Positions 53,527 to 61,626 of a DNA stretch of 64,000 nucleotides are shown piece by piece. A program made the position numbers and the translations under genes. The notes beneath the pieces were generated by a model, which did not search any database, was not told the origin of the DNA, and was given only the letters and a program-made list of their open reading frames with translations. This DNA comes from Metabacillus lacus. Lineage in GTDB: Bacteria > Bacillota > Bacilli > Bacillales > Bacillaceae. The DNA lies in assembly GCF_009674805.1 (NCBI RefSeq), contig NZ_WKKI01000005.1, positions 1 to 64,000 of the forward strand, read 5' to 3'. Every line of letters starts with the position of its first letter. Position 1 is the first letter of the stretch.

Positions 53527-54856
53527 TCCTTCCCCCCATTTATCACTGCCGCTGGAAGCTTCAATGGAGGGAGCAGGCAAGGCGGCTTTTGGAACAATTG
53601 AGGCTCCCTGCACAGTAGCCTTTCATGATCAGCCGCAGGATGCAATGAAAATGTCAAAAGGGCTTGCAGAGCTGCTTCACTTTTTTCCTGTGCAGAAAAC
53701 AAACATCCTGCTGCACGAAGGGACCATCCATCTTGGACCCCTGTTCGGCATCTTTACTGCAGGTTTTACTGATTCCATTTTAAGGCCGGCAGGTGAACGT
53801 TCCTTGTTTTTTGCGAAGCTCCTGTCAATTGATTCCGCTGCAGGCATGCCGTCCTTTTTATTTGGGGCACATCATATCAACTGGGAAAAGGGCATTGTCA
53901 ACGGCTTTATTTATGGCAAGGATGGCTGGGAACAAAGACACCTGCCGCTGCCAAGCGTTGTTTACGACAGGCTGCCAAACCGCAGACTTGAAAACCATCG
54001 GGCCCTCAAGCTGGTCAAAGCACGGTTAACAAAGGAATATGCCATCCCCTGGTACAATCCCGGCTTTTTTAATAAATGGGAAATACATCAGCTGCTGATA
54101 AAAGACAGCACCGCACGCAGATACCTCCCGGAAACAATTTTGCACCCTTCCCTTTCGCAGCTGGAACAGCTGTTGAGTGATTATAGAAGTGTGTATCTGA
54201 AGCCTGTAAACGGATCATTGGGCAACGGCATTTTTCAGCTTATGTATTCCAGAGAAGATGCTATGTATTATTCGCGGCACAGAGATCCTGACAGCGGGGA
54301 AAACAAGCTTCGCAAATATCCTGCTCTGGAGCATTTTTTCAAGCACTCCTTTCAGGGAAAGCATCTTGAAAATTATCTTGCACAGCAGGGAATCAAACTG
54401 GAAAAGTTTCAGCAATGCCCGATTGATTTTAGAGTGCATACGAATAAAGACAGAACCAATGAGTGGAAGGTGACAGCAATTGCCGCAAAAATCTCAGGAA
54501 GGGGCAGTGCAACGACCCACCTGAATAATGGAGGCATCGTAAAAACCTTAGAAGAGCTCTACAGCGAACCAAAAGACAGGCTGCTTGCCCTGGATGAATT
54601 AACATCTGCCGCCATCTGTCTCAGCCGATCGATTGATGGATCTATAGACGGAATGATCGGTGAGATCGGCTTTGATCTCGGCATTGATAACAATGGCAGG
54701 GTATGGATGTTTGAAGCAAACTCCAAGCCCGGCAGATCAATTTTTGATCATCCGAAGCTGAAAACTGCTGATATAAATGCGCGCAGACACACAGTCGATT
54801 ACGCGCTTTACCTTGCTGAAAGAGCGATTAAAAACCCTGAGGACCTTCCTCTATGA
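53489..54856 (+). CDS. yheD: YheC/YheD-family ATP-grasp protein, second long copy
   Basis: Third paralogue, 455 residues, again the long YheD type. Motifs: NPGFFNKWEIHQLL, YLKPVNGSLGNGIFQL, PIDFRVHTNKDRTNEWKV and GFDLGIDNNGRVWMFEANSKPGRS. The start is probably the ATG at 53489 (MKHFLYKVILTDNPSP), 12 bases after AAGGAG and overlapping the end of the previous gene by 38 bases. The frame from 53330 is an artefact running inside the previous gene. The symbol is by type; only one of the two long copies can be the true orthologue. Confidence 0.82.
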   Translation: MKHFLYKVILTDNPSPHLSLPLEASMEGAGKAAFGTIEAPCTVAFHDQPQDAMKMSKGLAELLHFFPVQKTNILLHEGTIHLGPLFGIFTAGFTDSILRPAGERSLFFAKLLSIDSAAGMPSFLFGAHHINWEKGIVNGFIYGKDGWEQRHLPLPSVVYDRLPNRRLENHRALKLVKARLTKEYAIPWYNPGFFNKWEIHQLLIKDSTARRYLPETILHPSLSQLEQLLSDYRSVYLKPVNGSLGNGIFQLMYSREDAMYYSRHRDPDSGENKLRKYPALEHFFKHSFQGKHLENYLAQQGIKLEKFQQCPIDFRVHTNKDRTNEWKVTAIAAKISGRGSATTHLNNGGIVKTLEELYSEPKDRLLALDELTSAAICLSRSIDGSIDGMIGEIGFDLGIDNNGRVWMFEANSKPGRSIFDHPKLKTADINARRHTVDYALYLAERAIKNPEDLPL

Positions 54857-55905
54857 AGACAAAGGAGGATTTCTGTACAGTCGGGATATTAGTTGGCACA
54901 GCTAGAAAATCTGCTTCTTTCAGAGCAGATTCTTCGTTTTTAAAAGGGCTGATGTCTGCCATTTCACGCGAAGGAGTGATTCCCTTTGTTTTCACAGCGA
55001 AGGATATGTCAGAACAGTATATCGCCGGTTACATTTATTCTTTTTCTGCCAAAGAGTGGATTAAAAAGAAAATGCCCTACCCTTCTGTCGTATTCAACCG
55101 TGTTCCCACTGTCCTGGAAGAACAATCTCCGGAAATTAAGAGAAGTTTGCAGCTATTGGAGGAAAAATCCACACTCTTATTGAATCCCTCCTTTTTTGAT
55201 AAATGGGATGTGTATCAGCTGCTGTCACAAAATAACGAGCTGAGTCCTTTTCTTCCGGAAACCAAGGCACTTGATGACTTTGGCAGCTTTTTAGCATTTT
55301 TAAATGAAAAACGCAGCTTATATATTAAGAGAACTGCCGGAAGCCAGGGGGAAGGAATTATGAAAGTCTCCGTAAAGCCTGAGGGCGTATTCCGGCTTTC
55401 AACGATTGAAGAAGATGCCACTGTTCCCTCTCCTGAAGCCCTATGGGGGAAAATGAAAATTGTGACAGAAGAGCAGCCCTATATCATGCAGGAGGAAATT
55501 CAATCGGACACCATTGGAAATGTAAAATTTGATTTCCGGATTTCTGCCGTATTTGATCCCCATACAAACATCTATACAATAGCTGGAATAGGGGTGCGCA
55601 AAGCTTCAGCTGAAGGCATCACAACACATGTGCCAAGAGGGGGAGAAGCCGCGCCGCTTTCTGAAGCCAATATCAAGCAGGAAGACACCATTTTAAACTG
55701 GCTGGCTGATGAAGCTGGCAGCACCCTCAGTGATGCTTATGGACAGCTTGCAGAATTTTCAATGGATGTCTGCCGCAGTCCTGAGGGAACCCTGCATCTG
55801 CTGGAGGTAAACTCCAAGCCTATGAAGTTTGACGAAGCCCATATTCAGAACAGAAGAAACAGGCTTCTCGCCAAGTTGTTTAAACACTTCGCCTCACCTC
55901 TATAA
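54853..55905 (+). CDS. yheC: YheC/YheD-family ATP-grasp protein, second short copy
   Basis: Fourth paralogue, 350 residues, short YheC type. The ATG at 54853 overlaps the previous stop as ATGA; translation is likely coupled, since no ribosome site is visible before it. Motifs: NPSFFDKWDVYQLL, YIKRTAGSQGEGIMKV, DFRISAVFDPHTN and EFSMDVCRSPEGTLHLLEVNSKPMKF. It ends 88 bp before yheE. The four genes alternate long, short, long, short. Confidence 0.85.
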   Translation: MKTKEDFCTVGILVGTARKSASFRADSSFLKGLMSAISREGVIPFVFTAKDMSEQYIAGYIYSFSAKEWIKKKMPYPSVVFNRVPTVLEEQSPEIKRSLQLLEEKSTLLLNPSFFDKWDVYQLLSQNNELSPFLPETKALDDFGSFLAFLNEKRSLYIKRTAGSQGEGIMKVSVKPEGVFRLSTIEEDATVPSPEALWGKMKIVTEEQPYIMQEEIQSDTIGNVKFDFRISAVFDPHTNIYTIAGIGVRKASAEGITTHVPRGGEAAPLSEANIKQEDTILNWLADEAGSTLSDAYGQLAEFSMDVCRSPEGTLHLLEVNSKPMKFDEAHIQNRRNRLLAKLFKHFASPL

Positions 55906-55993
55906 TAAATCCAGAAATTTCTCAAAGGACTTTTTCTTTTTATGGTGTATTAATTACATAACAGGAAGAGATTTTGAGAAAGGGCGTGAGCAT

Positions 55994-56203
55994 ATGATCA
56001 CTCATTTCCAATGGAGGCCGCTGTTTAAGCAGTCAACACTGCCGGGATGGAGAATTTCCTTTCATTTCAACGGTTCCCGCTATGAGGGAATTTATCACAA
56101 AAACGGCCAGATTGAATGGGGTACCGTTATGCCCCCGTCAGAACAGGAAGATGTGATTGCATCCCAGATCCACGAATTGATGCTTTTTCATGTATATGAC
56201 TGA
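55994..56203 (+). CDS. yheE: YheE-like small protein
   Basis: A 69-residue protein similar in size and start (MITHFQWRPLF) to B. subtilis YheE, a DUF5342-type protein of unknown role. It reads as beta strands (GWRISFHFNGSRYEGIYHKNG) followed by a helix. The ATG at 55994 has GAAAGGG 10 bases upstream; the frame from 55829 lies inside the previous gene. A strong terminator follows. Confidence 0.75.
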   Translation: MITHFQWRPLFKQSTLPGWRISFHFNGSRYEGIYHKNGQIEWGTVMPPSEQEDVIASQIHELMLFHVYD

Positions 56204-56235
56204 TAGAAGCCTGTATTTATTTCCGGCTTCAGACA

Positions 56236-56274
56236 AAAGGTAGTGAGAATCCTTCTCGCTGCCTTTATTTTTTT
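56236..56274 (+). terminator. Terminator of the yheD-yheE operon
   Basis: Stem AAAGGTAGTGAGAA/TTCTCGCTGCCTTT followed by ATTTTTTTAG. Confidence 0.85.
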
Positions 56275-56292
56275 AGGAAAGGTGGGGAAAAA

Positions 56293-56420
56293 GCTGATTT
56301 CCGCTCCGGGTGCTTGCTTACTGAGGTGCGGGCGGCGAGCACCTCGCCGCTGATGCTCCTGTTGGGTCTGACCCCTCCCCCTAATCCCCCAGGAGTCAAA
56401 CACGCTCCGCTCCAATCAGC
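56293..56420 (-). repeat. Dispersed Bacillaceae intergenic repeat
   Basis: GC-rich segment with terminal inverted repeats GCTGATT/AATCAGC and internal blocks TTTCCGCTCCGGGTGC, GGGCGGCGAGCACCTC and CAGGAGTCAAACACGCTCC. I recall closely similar sequences between genes in many Bacillus genomes. The short minus-strand reading frames across it are not genes. Confidence 0.6.
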
Positions 56421-56650
56421 AGTTATATGCTTAGTACTTTGACTCAAATTGACTTAAAGTTAAGATCAAGCACCTTGCAGAGTCCAAGTTGCCAATTTCT
56501 TTAAATTTATGACACGAAAAAGGAATGATCTTGTGGTACTTATTGATCAACCGCTACCACTTCAATTTGTTAGCGTTCAAACTGATTTATTGTCATCATG
56601 GTTGGTCAGGTTACCACTAGATACATAAGATTGTTTTAGTGTATGAAGTT

Positions 56651-56752
56651 GACTGCAACGGAGGGTGGCGACTTCTGCAGGAAAAGCAGGATAGTCGAGA
56701 CCTGGACTGAGCGCAGCCAGAGAAGCGGCTCTACCCCGGCCGGGAAATTCTA
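56651..56752 (+). repeat. Decayed, opposite-facing copy of the same repeat family
   Basis: Blocks GGCGACTTCTGCAGGAAAAG, GAGACCTGGACTGAGCGCAG and CGGCTCTACCCCGGCC resemble the reverse-oriented form of the element at 56293-56420, with many changes. The rest of the 56421-56916 gap shows no gene. Confidence 0.45.
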
Positions 56753-56916
56753 TCTATATTTTTGAACAAAATAGATCTCAGACAAACTCGAATCCTGGAG
56801 TTAGATTTATTTCCGGCATCTTTTTTTGATTGTTTTCAGTCACATCTAATAAACTCTAAGTGACAGTGTCTGCTCAGCCTATTACCTGTGACTTTCATAG
56901 GGGCAGTTTCTTTCTG

Positions 56917-56922
56917 TATAAT
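56917..56922 (+). promoter_or_regulatory. -10 box of the PucR-type gene
   Basis: TATAAT about 70 bases before the ATG at 56991. It argues against the TTG at 56937 as start, which would leave almost no leader. Confidence 0.45.
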
Positions 56923-56990
56923 GGGGATATGGCAGCTTGTCTCAAACTTTTATTTCCTCTTATTCAAGAATGCTAAAGGAGTACACACTC

Positions 56991-57896
56991 ATGATTGAAA
57001 AACTCAGAAAGAATTATAAAGATGATTTTACAACAAATATTGCTGCTCCCCATGATGCGTTCATCTATTTTACAAGTGATGCAGGAGAGGTTTTCGGAAT
57101 TAGAAGAACCAGACTTTCTTCTGCAGAGCTGAACTTGCTGACCTCACTGTTCGAGGAACAGACATGGAGCAGCGAGCCGCTGATTACGATGGGAACAAGA
57201 GAACAGGAGTGGCACAGCTATTTATTGGAAGGAGGAGAACTTCCGTCTTTCAATTCAGATACTGTGCGGTTTTATTATTATCAGACAAAGCAGCCGGCAG
57301 AGGATATCTACCTGGTGGAAGAAGCTATTAAAGCCACCCTCCTGCATGCCCTGATCATCTGGAAAAATCCTTGCTCTGCCATCATCATTGAAGAGCACCC
57401 AGAGCCGGTTTTTGACCACAGCACATTGATTCAGCTAATTGAAACCATTACCTCTGATTTTTACATAGAACCGGCTATCCAGGCGGGACAGCTGCATAAG
57501 TATGATCCCTCGCTGCACTTTAAAGTGAAAAGCGAGACAGAGATTTTCAGAAAAACCGTGCCTGTTCTTCAGCAAAAAAGGCTGCTGACATTTTATGAGG
57601 CTCTTCCCGTCTATGCCTTTATTGAACCACTTCAGCTTAACAAGAAGCACTTTTTTTCAGAGCTGGTTTCCGAAAGCTTGAACGATCAGGAGCTGATCAC
57701 ATCCATTAAAGTGTATCTCGAAAGCAATCTGAATGTTTCCATGGCTGCAAAAAAGCTTTATATGCATCGAAACAGCCTGCAATACCGTATAGAAAAATTT
57801 ATTGAAAAAACCGGCATTGATTTAAAGCACTATCCACAATCAGTCATTGCCTATCTGTTCATTCATTATATTCCCGGCCATAATCCGGAGAATTAA
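56991..57896 (+). CDS. PucR/CdaR-like transcriptional regulator
   Basis: Regulator of 301 residues with a C-terminal PucR-type helix-turn-helix (about 245-290; VYLESNLNVSMAAKKLYMHR then NSLQYRIEKFIEKTGIDL). The N-terminal 230 residues look like a ligand-sensing domain of unknown type. The ATG at 56991 has AAAGGAG 8 bases upstream. It stands directly before msmX, 134 bp away and on the same strand, so it may control that gene, perhaps in response to a sugar or its metabolite. This is inference from position. Confidence 0.8.
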   Translation: MIEKLRKNYKDDFTTNIAAPHDAFIYFTSDAGEVFGIRRTRLSSAELNLLTSLFEEQTWSSEPLITMGTREQEWHSYLLEGGELPSFNSDTVRFYYYQTKQPAEDIYLVEEAIKATLLHALIIWKNPCSAIIIEEHPEPVFDHSTLIQLIETITSDFYIEPAIQAGQLHKYDPSLHFKVKSETEIFRKTVPVLQQKRLLTFYEALPVYAFIEPLQLNKKHFFSELVSESLNDQELITSIKVYLESNLNVSMAAKKLYMHRNSLQYRIEKFIEKTGIDLKHYPQSVIAYLFIHYIPGHNPEN

Positions 57897-58030
57897 GGTG
57901 AAACAGTGCAAAGTGTACACGGTGCACGAAAGCCCTTACATTTTTTTGTGCATCTTGTACATTTACAGTATCTGCCCAGTTCCTTTACACTTAAGTCAAG
58001 AAAGCAAGCATATATTAGGGGGAACTCAAC

Positions 58031-59143
58031 ATGGCAGAATTAGTACTCGATCATATTTTTAAAATTTACGATAAAAATGTTACAGCTGTAAGCGATTTCA
58101 ACCTTCATATCCAAGATAAAGAATTCATCGTTTTCGTTGGTCCTTCAGGCTGCGGTAAATCTACAACTCTTCGTATGATTGCCGGTCTTGAAGAAATTTC
58201 AAAAGGTGAATTCTCCATAGATGGAAAGCGTATGAACGATGTGGCGCCAAAAGATCGTGACATCGCGATGGTGTTCCAGAACTACGCACTTTACCCGCAC
58301 ATGAACGTGTATGATAATATGGCATTCGGCCTTAAACTTCGTAAATTTTCTAAAGAGGAAATTGAAAAACGCGTGAAAGAAGCTGCACGTATACTTGGTC
58401 TTGAACAATATTTAGACCGTAAACCAAAAGCTCTTTCCGGAGGTCAGCGTCAGCGTGTTGCTTTGGGGCGTGCTATTGTACGTGATGCAAAAGTATTCCT
58501 TATGGATGAGCCGCTCTCCAACCTTGATGCAAAGCTGCGTGTATCAATGCGTGCTGAAATTTCAAAACTTCATCACCGCCTTGGCACAACGACCATCTAT
58601 GTAACGCATGACCAAACAGAAGCCATGACAATGGCAACCCGCCTGGTTGTTATGAAAGATGGCCTTATCCAGCAGGTTGGTTCTCCTAAAGAAGTATATG
58701 AAAGACCTGAAAACGTATTTGTAGGCGGCTTTATCGGTTCTCCTGCAATGAACTTCCTGACTGGAAAATTGACAGACGGAAAATTCCAAATCGGTAAATT
58801 TGCTGTTCAAGTACCTGAAGGCAAAATGAAATTCCTTAGAGAGCAAGGCTATGTAAATAAAGACATCATCATGGGAATCCGTCCGGAAGATGTACATGAT
58901 GAGCCAGTATTCATTGAGTCTTCTCAAGGATCCAAGCTTGATGCAAAAATTGATGTTGCCGAACTGATGGGTGCAGAAACAATGCTTTACTCCCAGGTTG
59001 ACGGACAAGAATTTATTGCTCGTGTTGACTCCCGCACTGACGTAAACCCTGGCCAGATCCTTCCTTTGGCACTCGACATGAACAAGGTGCACTTCTTTGA
59101 TAAAGATACTGAGGAAAGAGTCCGCCCATCACTCGAAAAATAA
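58031..59143 (+). CDS. msmX: Multi-purpose sugar ABC importer ATPase MsmX/UgpC
   Basis: ATPase of 370 residues that energises several CUT1-type oligosaccharide importers. Walker A GPSGCGKST is at 37-45, then MVFQNYALYPHM (Q-loop), LSGGQRQRVALGRA (signature), LMDEPLSNLDAKLR (Walker B) and VTHDQTEAMT (H-loop). The last 120 residues form the TOBE domain. Codon use is strongly biased (CGT, GTA, GGT), which suggests high expression. GGGGGAAC lies upstream of the ATG. A cre-like sequence at 57930-57943 is possible but weak. Confidence 0.93.
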   Translation: MAELVLDHIFKIYDKNVTAVSDFNLHIQDKEFIVFVGPSGCGKSTTLRMIAGLEEISKGEFSIDGKRMNDVAPKDRDIAMVFQNYALYPHMNVYDNMAFGLKLRKFSKEEIEKRVKEAARILGLEQYLDRKPKALSGGQRQRVALGRAIVRDAKVFLMDEPLSNLDAKLRVSMRAEISKLHHRLGTTTIYVTHDQTEAMTMATRLVVMKDGLIQQVGSPKEVYERPENVFVGGFIGSPAMNFLTGKLTDGKFQIGKFAVQVPEGKMKFLREQGYVNKDIIMGIRPEDVHDEPVFIESSQGSKLDAKIDVAELMGAETMLYSQVDGQEFIARVDSRTDVNPGQILPLALDMNKVHFFDKDTEERVRPSLEK

Positions 59144-59150
59144 AACAATA

Positions 59151-59191
59151 AAAAAACGGCACTTCCCGCGCATTTGGGAGTGCCGTTTTTT
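59151..59191. terminator. Bidirectional terminator after msmX
   Basis: Stem AAAAAACGGCACT-CCC/GGGAGTGCCGTTTTTT between converging msmX and the zinc-ribbon gene; T runs in both directions. Confidence 0.9.
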
Positions 59192-59197
59192 CGGTAT

Positions 59198-59440
59198 TTA
59201 ATCATGGGCGGCAAGTATATGTTCATGACCGCAGCGGGAACAATACAAAAGATGCAGGCACTGATGTTTTTCCAGGGAATTCGGCATTCCATCAAATAGC
59301 TTCATCACATCAATATCCATATAAGCACTGTAATCATCAAAATAATCCGTAAAACGGCCCTTATCTTCCATCATGGAACTGCAGTTGGGACATTGGCTGA
59401 TTTCCTCAGAAAAACCGTTGCAAAGAGGGCAGACTGTCAT
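59198..59440 (-). CDS. Cys-rich zinc-ribbon-like protein
   Basis: An 80-residue protein with two N-terminal Cys pairs (CPLC at 4-7 and CPNC at about 18-21) and a C-terminal CSRCGHEH cluster, so it probably binds two metal sites. The middle is acidic (DYFDDYSAYMDIDVMKLFDG). I do not recognise a named family. I chose the ATG at 59440; GGAGGAG is 12 bases upstream, slightly long, and an in-frame GTG at 59449 touches that site. The frame to 59584 is not supported. It converges on msmX and is divergent from the SASP gene. Confidence 0.68.
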   Translation of the reverse strand: MTVCPLCNGFSEEISQCPNCSSMMEDKGRFTDYFDDYSAYMDIDVMKLFDGMPNSLEKHQCLHLLYCSRCGHEHILAAHD

Positions 59441-59545
59441 ACTATCACTCACTCCTCCTGTATCATCGCTTTTATCATTCTCACATCCCCTTAGAATATG
59501 TACACACCCTTCTTCCAACCAGAAAAAATTACCAATTTTCAGCTG

Positions 59546-59574
59546 GAATAGATGTTTTGTTTTTAAGCATAATA
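59546..59574 (+). promoter_or_regulatory. Probable sigma-G promoter of the SASP gene
   Basis: GAATA, 17 bases, CATAATA fits the late-forespore pattern (GhATR, 17-18 bases, CATnnTA). It stands upstream of an alpha/beta SASP gene, the classic sigma-G target. Confidence 0.6.
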
Positions 59575-59605
59575 CTAGTAACAACCAAGCAGCACCTTAC
59601 ATCAC

Positions 59606-59675
59606 TGGGTTACGCCAGGCTTGGCAATAGGTCATTCCGACCTAGCTGCTGGTTCAATTCCAGCTAGCCCAACCA
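59606..59675 (+). ncRNA. tRNA-like fold in the SASP leader
   Basis: Seventy bases fold like a short tRNA. Acceptor TGGGTTA (59606-59612) pairs with TAGCCCA (59665-59671), followed by an unpaired A and encoded CCA. A stem TAGGT/ACCTA (59628-59632 and 59640-59644) closes a 7-base loop CATTCCG. A T-arm GCTGG/CCAGC has the standard-looking loop TTCAATT (59653-59659). The D-arm is cut down to GCCA-GGCT-TGGC, about four bases short, and position 33 is A instead of U, so it is not a normal decoding tRNA. It lies between the sigma-G-type promoter and the SASP ribosome site. Confidence 0.5.
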
Positions 59676-59706
59676 AAAAAAATTCATTATGAGGAGTTGA
59701 CAAAAC

Positions 59707-59925
59707 ATGGCTCAGAACTCAACTGGAAGCAATTCTTCAAACCAATTATTAGTACCTGGTGCAGCTCAAGCTATCGAACAAATGAAGTATGAAATCGCTT
59801 CTGAATTCGGTGTAAACCTTGGTGCTGAAACTACTGCACGCGCTAACGGATCTGTTGGCGGAGAAATCACGAAACGTCTGGTATCTCTTGCTCAGCAATC
59901 TATGAGCGGCTATAACCAAAGATAA
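59707..59925 (+). CDS. ssp: Alpha/beta-type small acid-soluble spore protein
   Basis: DNA-binding SASP of 72 residues that saturates forespore DNA and protects it in dormant spores. The germination-protease motif EIASEFGV (29-36) and the C-terminal helix motif [16 protein letters not shown] are intact; the family's two helices and Gly turn ([17 protein letters not shown]) are typical. GAGGAG lies 11 bases before the ATG. Its leader carries a tRNA-like fold and a sigma-G-type promoter. Which sspA/B/C/D-type orthologue it is cannot be said. Confidence 0.93.
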   Translation: MAQNSTGSNSSNQLLVPGAAQAIEQMKYEIASEFGVNLGAETTARANGSVGGEITKRLVSLAQQSMSGYNQR

Positions 59926-59943
59926 CAATTTTATAATATTGCC

Positions 59944-59975
59944 GGGAGATACTCCTCGAGAGTATCTCCTTTTTA
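59944..59975 (+). terminator. Terminator of the SASP gene
   Basis: Stem GGAGATACT/AGTATCTCC followed by TTTTTATG. Confidence 0.88.
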
Positions 59976-60169
59976 TGTCTGTCATAGTGTAAGCTTTAAC
60001 GAAAACACATCTCATTCATGCTAAGGATCCGCCTCTCCTCTTCCGATATCAGCCTATGCAGGGAGAAAAACTCCCAACTAAGTACCGTGAATTTCACAAA
60101 AATGATTACATCTATGAAAAAGCGGGTATAGGTAGAGAACCATGAAAGAATCAAAAAGGATGAGTAACA

Positions 60170-60328
60170 ATGAATAATGGAGATTTCGTTTATTATAATA
60201 AAAAAATGTATCGGATTGTGTATGTATATCGAAATGGAGAATGTGAACTTCTGCCGGCTGATCAGTCTTCTCTTGAGCTTTTACTGGTTCCGCAGGATCT
60301 TCTTTCAAAAGCCGAAATACAATCTTAG
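60170..60328 (+). CDS. Hypothetical 52-residue protein
   Basis: Small soluble protein that starts MNNGDFVYYNKKMYRIVYVY and ends VPQDLLSKAEIQS; no family recognised. It reads as a beta-rich unit (FVYYNKKMYRIVYVYRNGECELLP) followed by a helix. AAAAGGATG lies 8 bases before the ATG, and a strong terminator begins two bases after the stop, which supports a real gene. A longer frame in another phase over the same bases (60177-60398) runs through that terminator and is rejected. Confidence 0.6.
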   Translation: MNNGDFVYYNKKMYRIVYVYRNGECELLPADQSSLELLLVPQDLLSKAEIQS

Positions 60329-60330
60329 TA

Positions 60331-60360
60331 AAAAACAGCTGCCGAGACAGCTGTTTTTTT
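60331..60360 (+). terminator. Terminator of the 52-residue gene
   Basis: Stem AAAACAGCT/AGCTGTTTT with an 8-base loop and a run of seven T. Confidence 0.88.
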
Positions 60361-60418
60361 ATTGGAAAAAGGATAGAATAAGACCTGAGACTCCATAACT
60401 AACAAAAAAGGAGTGAAC

Positions 60419-61606
60419 ATGTTGTACAGATTGCTTACCCACAATGATTTGGACGGTGTCGGCTGCGGCATCTTAGCTAAATGCGCTTTTAAAGATGATG
60501 TTACCATCCGTTATAACTCTATATCAGGCTTAAACCGGGAAGTAGAGTGGTTTCTTGAGCATGGAGACAAAGAAGAACAGCTGTTTATTACAGACTTATC
60601 TGTAAATGAAGAGAATGAAAGCAGACTTAATCTGTTTACTGAAGAAGGAGGCAGTGTCAATCTCATTGATCACCACAAAACGTCCCTCCATCTTAACGAG
60701 CATTCCTGGGGAAATGTCACAGTAAAATACCCTGACGAGAGACTCACTTCTGCTACCTCCCTTTTTTATGATTATTTAACAGAGGAAGAACTTCTTCAGC
60801 CTTCTTCAGCCATAAAAGAATTTGTTGAGCTGGTCAGGCAGTATGACACTTGGGAATGGGAGAAGAATGAAAATAGAGCAGCCAAACGGCTGAACGACTT
60901 ATTCTATTTAATCTCCATTGATGAATTTGAAGAAAAGATGGTCAGCAGATTATCTTCAGAAGAATCCTTTTTCTTTGATGACTTTGAGGAAAAAATATTA
61001 GAAATGGAAGAGAAAAAGATAGAGCGGTATCTCCGCCGCAAAAAACGTGAAATTGTACAGACCCAAATTGGCGGACATGTTGCCGGAGTTGTCTATGCAG
61101 AGTCCTACCATTCGGAGCTCGGAAACGAACTTGGGAAAGTGCACCCTCACCTGGATTACATAGCAATACTAAATATCGGCGGCAGAAGAATGGGATTCAG
61201 GACCATTCATGATTCCGTAGATGTGTCTGAAGTTGCAGGACAATTTGGCGGCGGCGGACATGCCAAAGCATCTGGAAGCTCCCTTACAGCTGAGGCCTAT
61301 CAGTACTTTGTCGAAAAAACCTTTCATTTGCAGGCAATCAAAGAAGATCCGCAGCACAATTCATATAATTTGAAGGAAACTTCTAAAGGAGTGCTCTATG
61401 TAGATGAGACAGGTCATTCCTACTTTATATACGAGGTGCAGGAGAATCAATGGAAGGTCTTGAAAAATCACCATGACTTCAAGGAGTTTCAATCCTTCTC
61501 CGATGCAGAAAGAAGTCTAAAACGGGAACACAGAGCGTGGCTTGCAAAGGATGAACAATTCGTAGACTATCTGCTTCATGAATTTTTGCATGGAAAAAGA
61601 CACTGA
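60419..61606 (+). CDS. nrnB: DHH/DHHA1 oligoribonuclease NrnB
   Basis: DHH-family phosphoesterase of 395 residues that degrades short RNAs, as B. subtilis NrnB (YngD) does. The N-terminal metal motif THNDLDGVGCG, the DHH motif NLIDHHKTSLH (about 85-95) and the C-terminal DHHA1 substrate-binding glycines GQFGGGGHAKASG are present. The ATG at 60419 has AAAGGAG 5-6 bases upstream; the GTG at 60413 is inside that site. Its 3' end forms one half of a shared terminator with the converging gene. In B. subtilis nrnB is elsewhere, so the location is different here. Confidence 0.9.
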   Translation: MLYRLLTHNDLDGVGCGILAKCAFKDDVTIRYNSISGLNREVEWFLEHGDKEEQLFITDLSVNEENESRLNLFTEEGGSVNLIDHHKTSLHLNEHSWGNVTVKYPDERLTSATSLFYDYLTEEELLQPSSAIKEFVELVRQYDTWEWEKNENRAAKRLNDLFYLISIDEFEEKMVSRLSSEESFFFDDFEEKILEMEEKKIERYLRRKKREIVQTQIGGHVAGVVYAESYHSELGNELGKVHPHLDYIAILNIGGRRMGFRTIHDSVDVSEVAGQFGGGGHAKASGSSLTAEAYQYFVEKTFHLQAIKEDPQHNSYNLKETSKGVLYVDETGHSYFIYEVQENQWKVLKNHHDFKEFQSFSDAERSLKREHRAWLAKDEQFVDYLLHEFLHGKRH

Positions 61607-61626
61607 ATTACTCAGTGTCTTTTTTA
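61595..61626. terminator. Bidirectional terminator across both stop codons
   Basis: Stem AAAAGACACTGA/TCAGTGTCTTTT contains the nrnB stop (61606) and the end of the converging gene (61608). T runs on both strands. Confidence 0.85.

Noticed and set aside
56188-56447. Two minus-strand frames of 60-75 codons
   Set aside because: They lie on the GC-rich dispersed repeat and have no start signals.
59606-59675. Functional tRNA gene
   Set aside because: The D-arm is too short and position 33 is A, so a decoding tRNA is unlikely; kept as a tRNA-like element instead.
60177-60398. 73-codon frame overlapping the 52-residue gene
   Set aside because: Different phase, no ribosome site, and it runs through a strong terminator.
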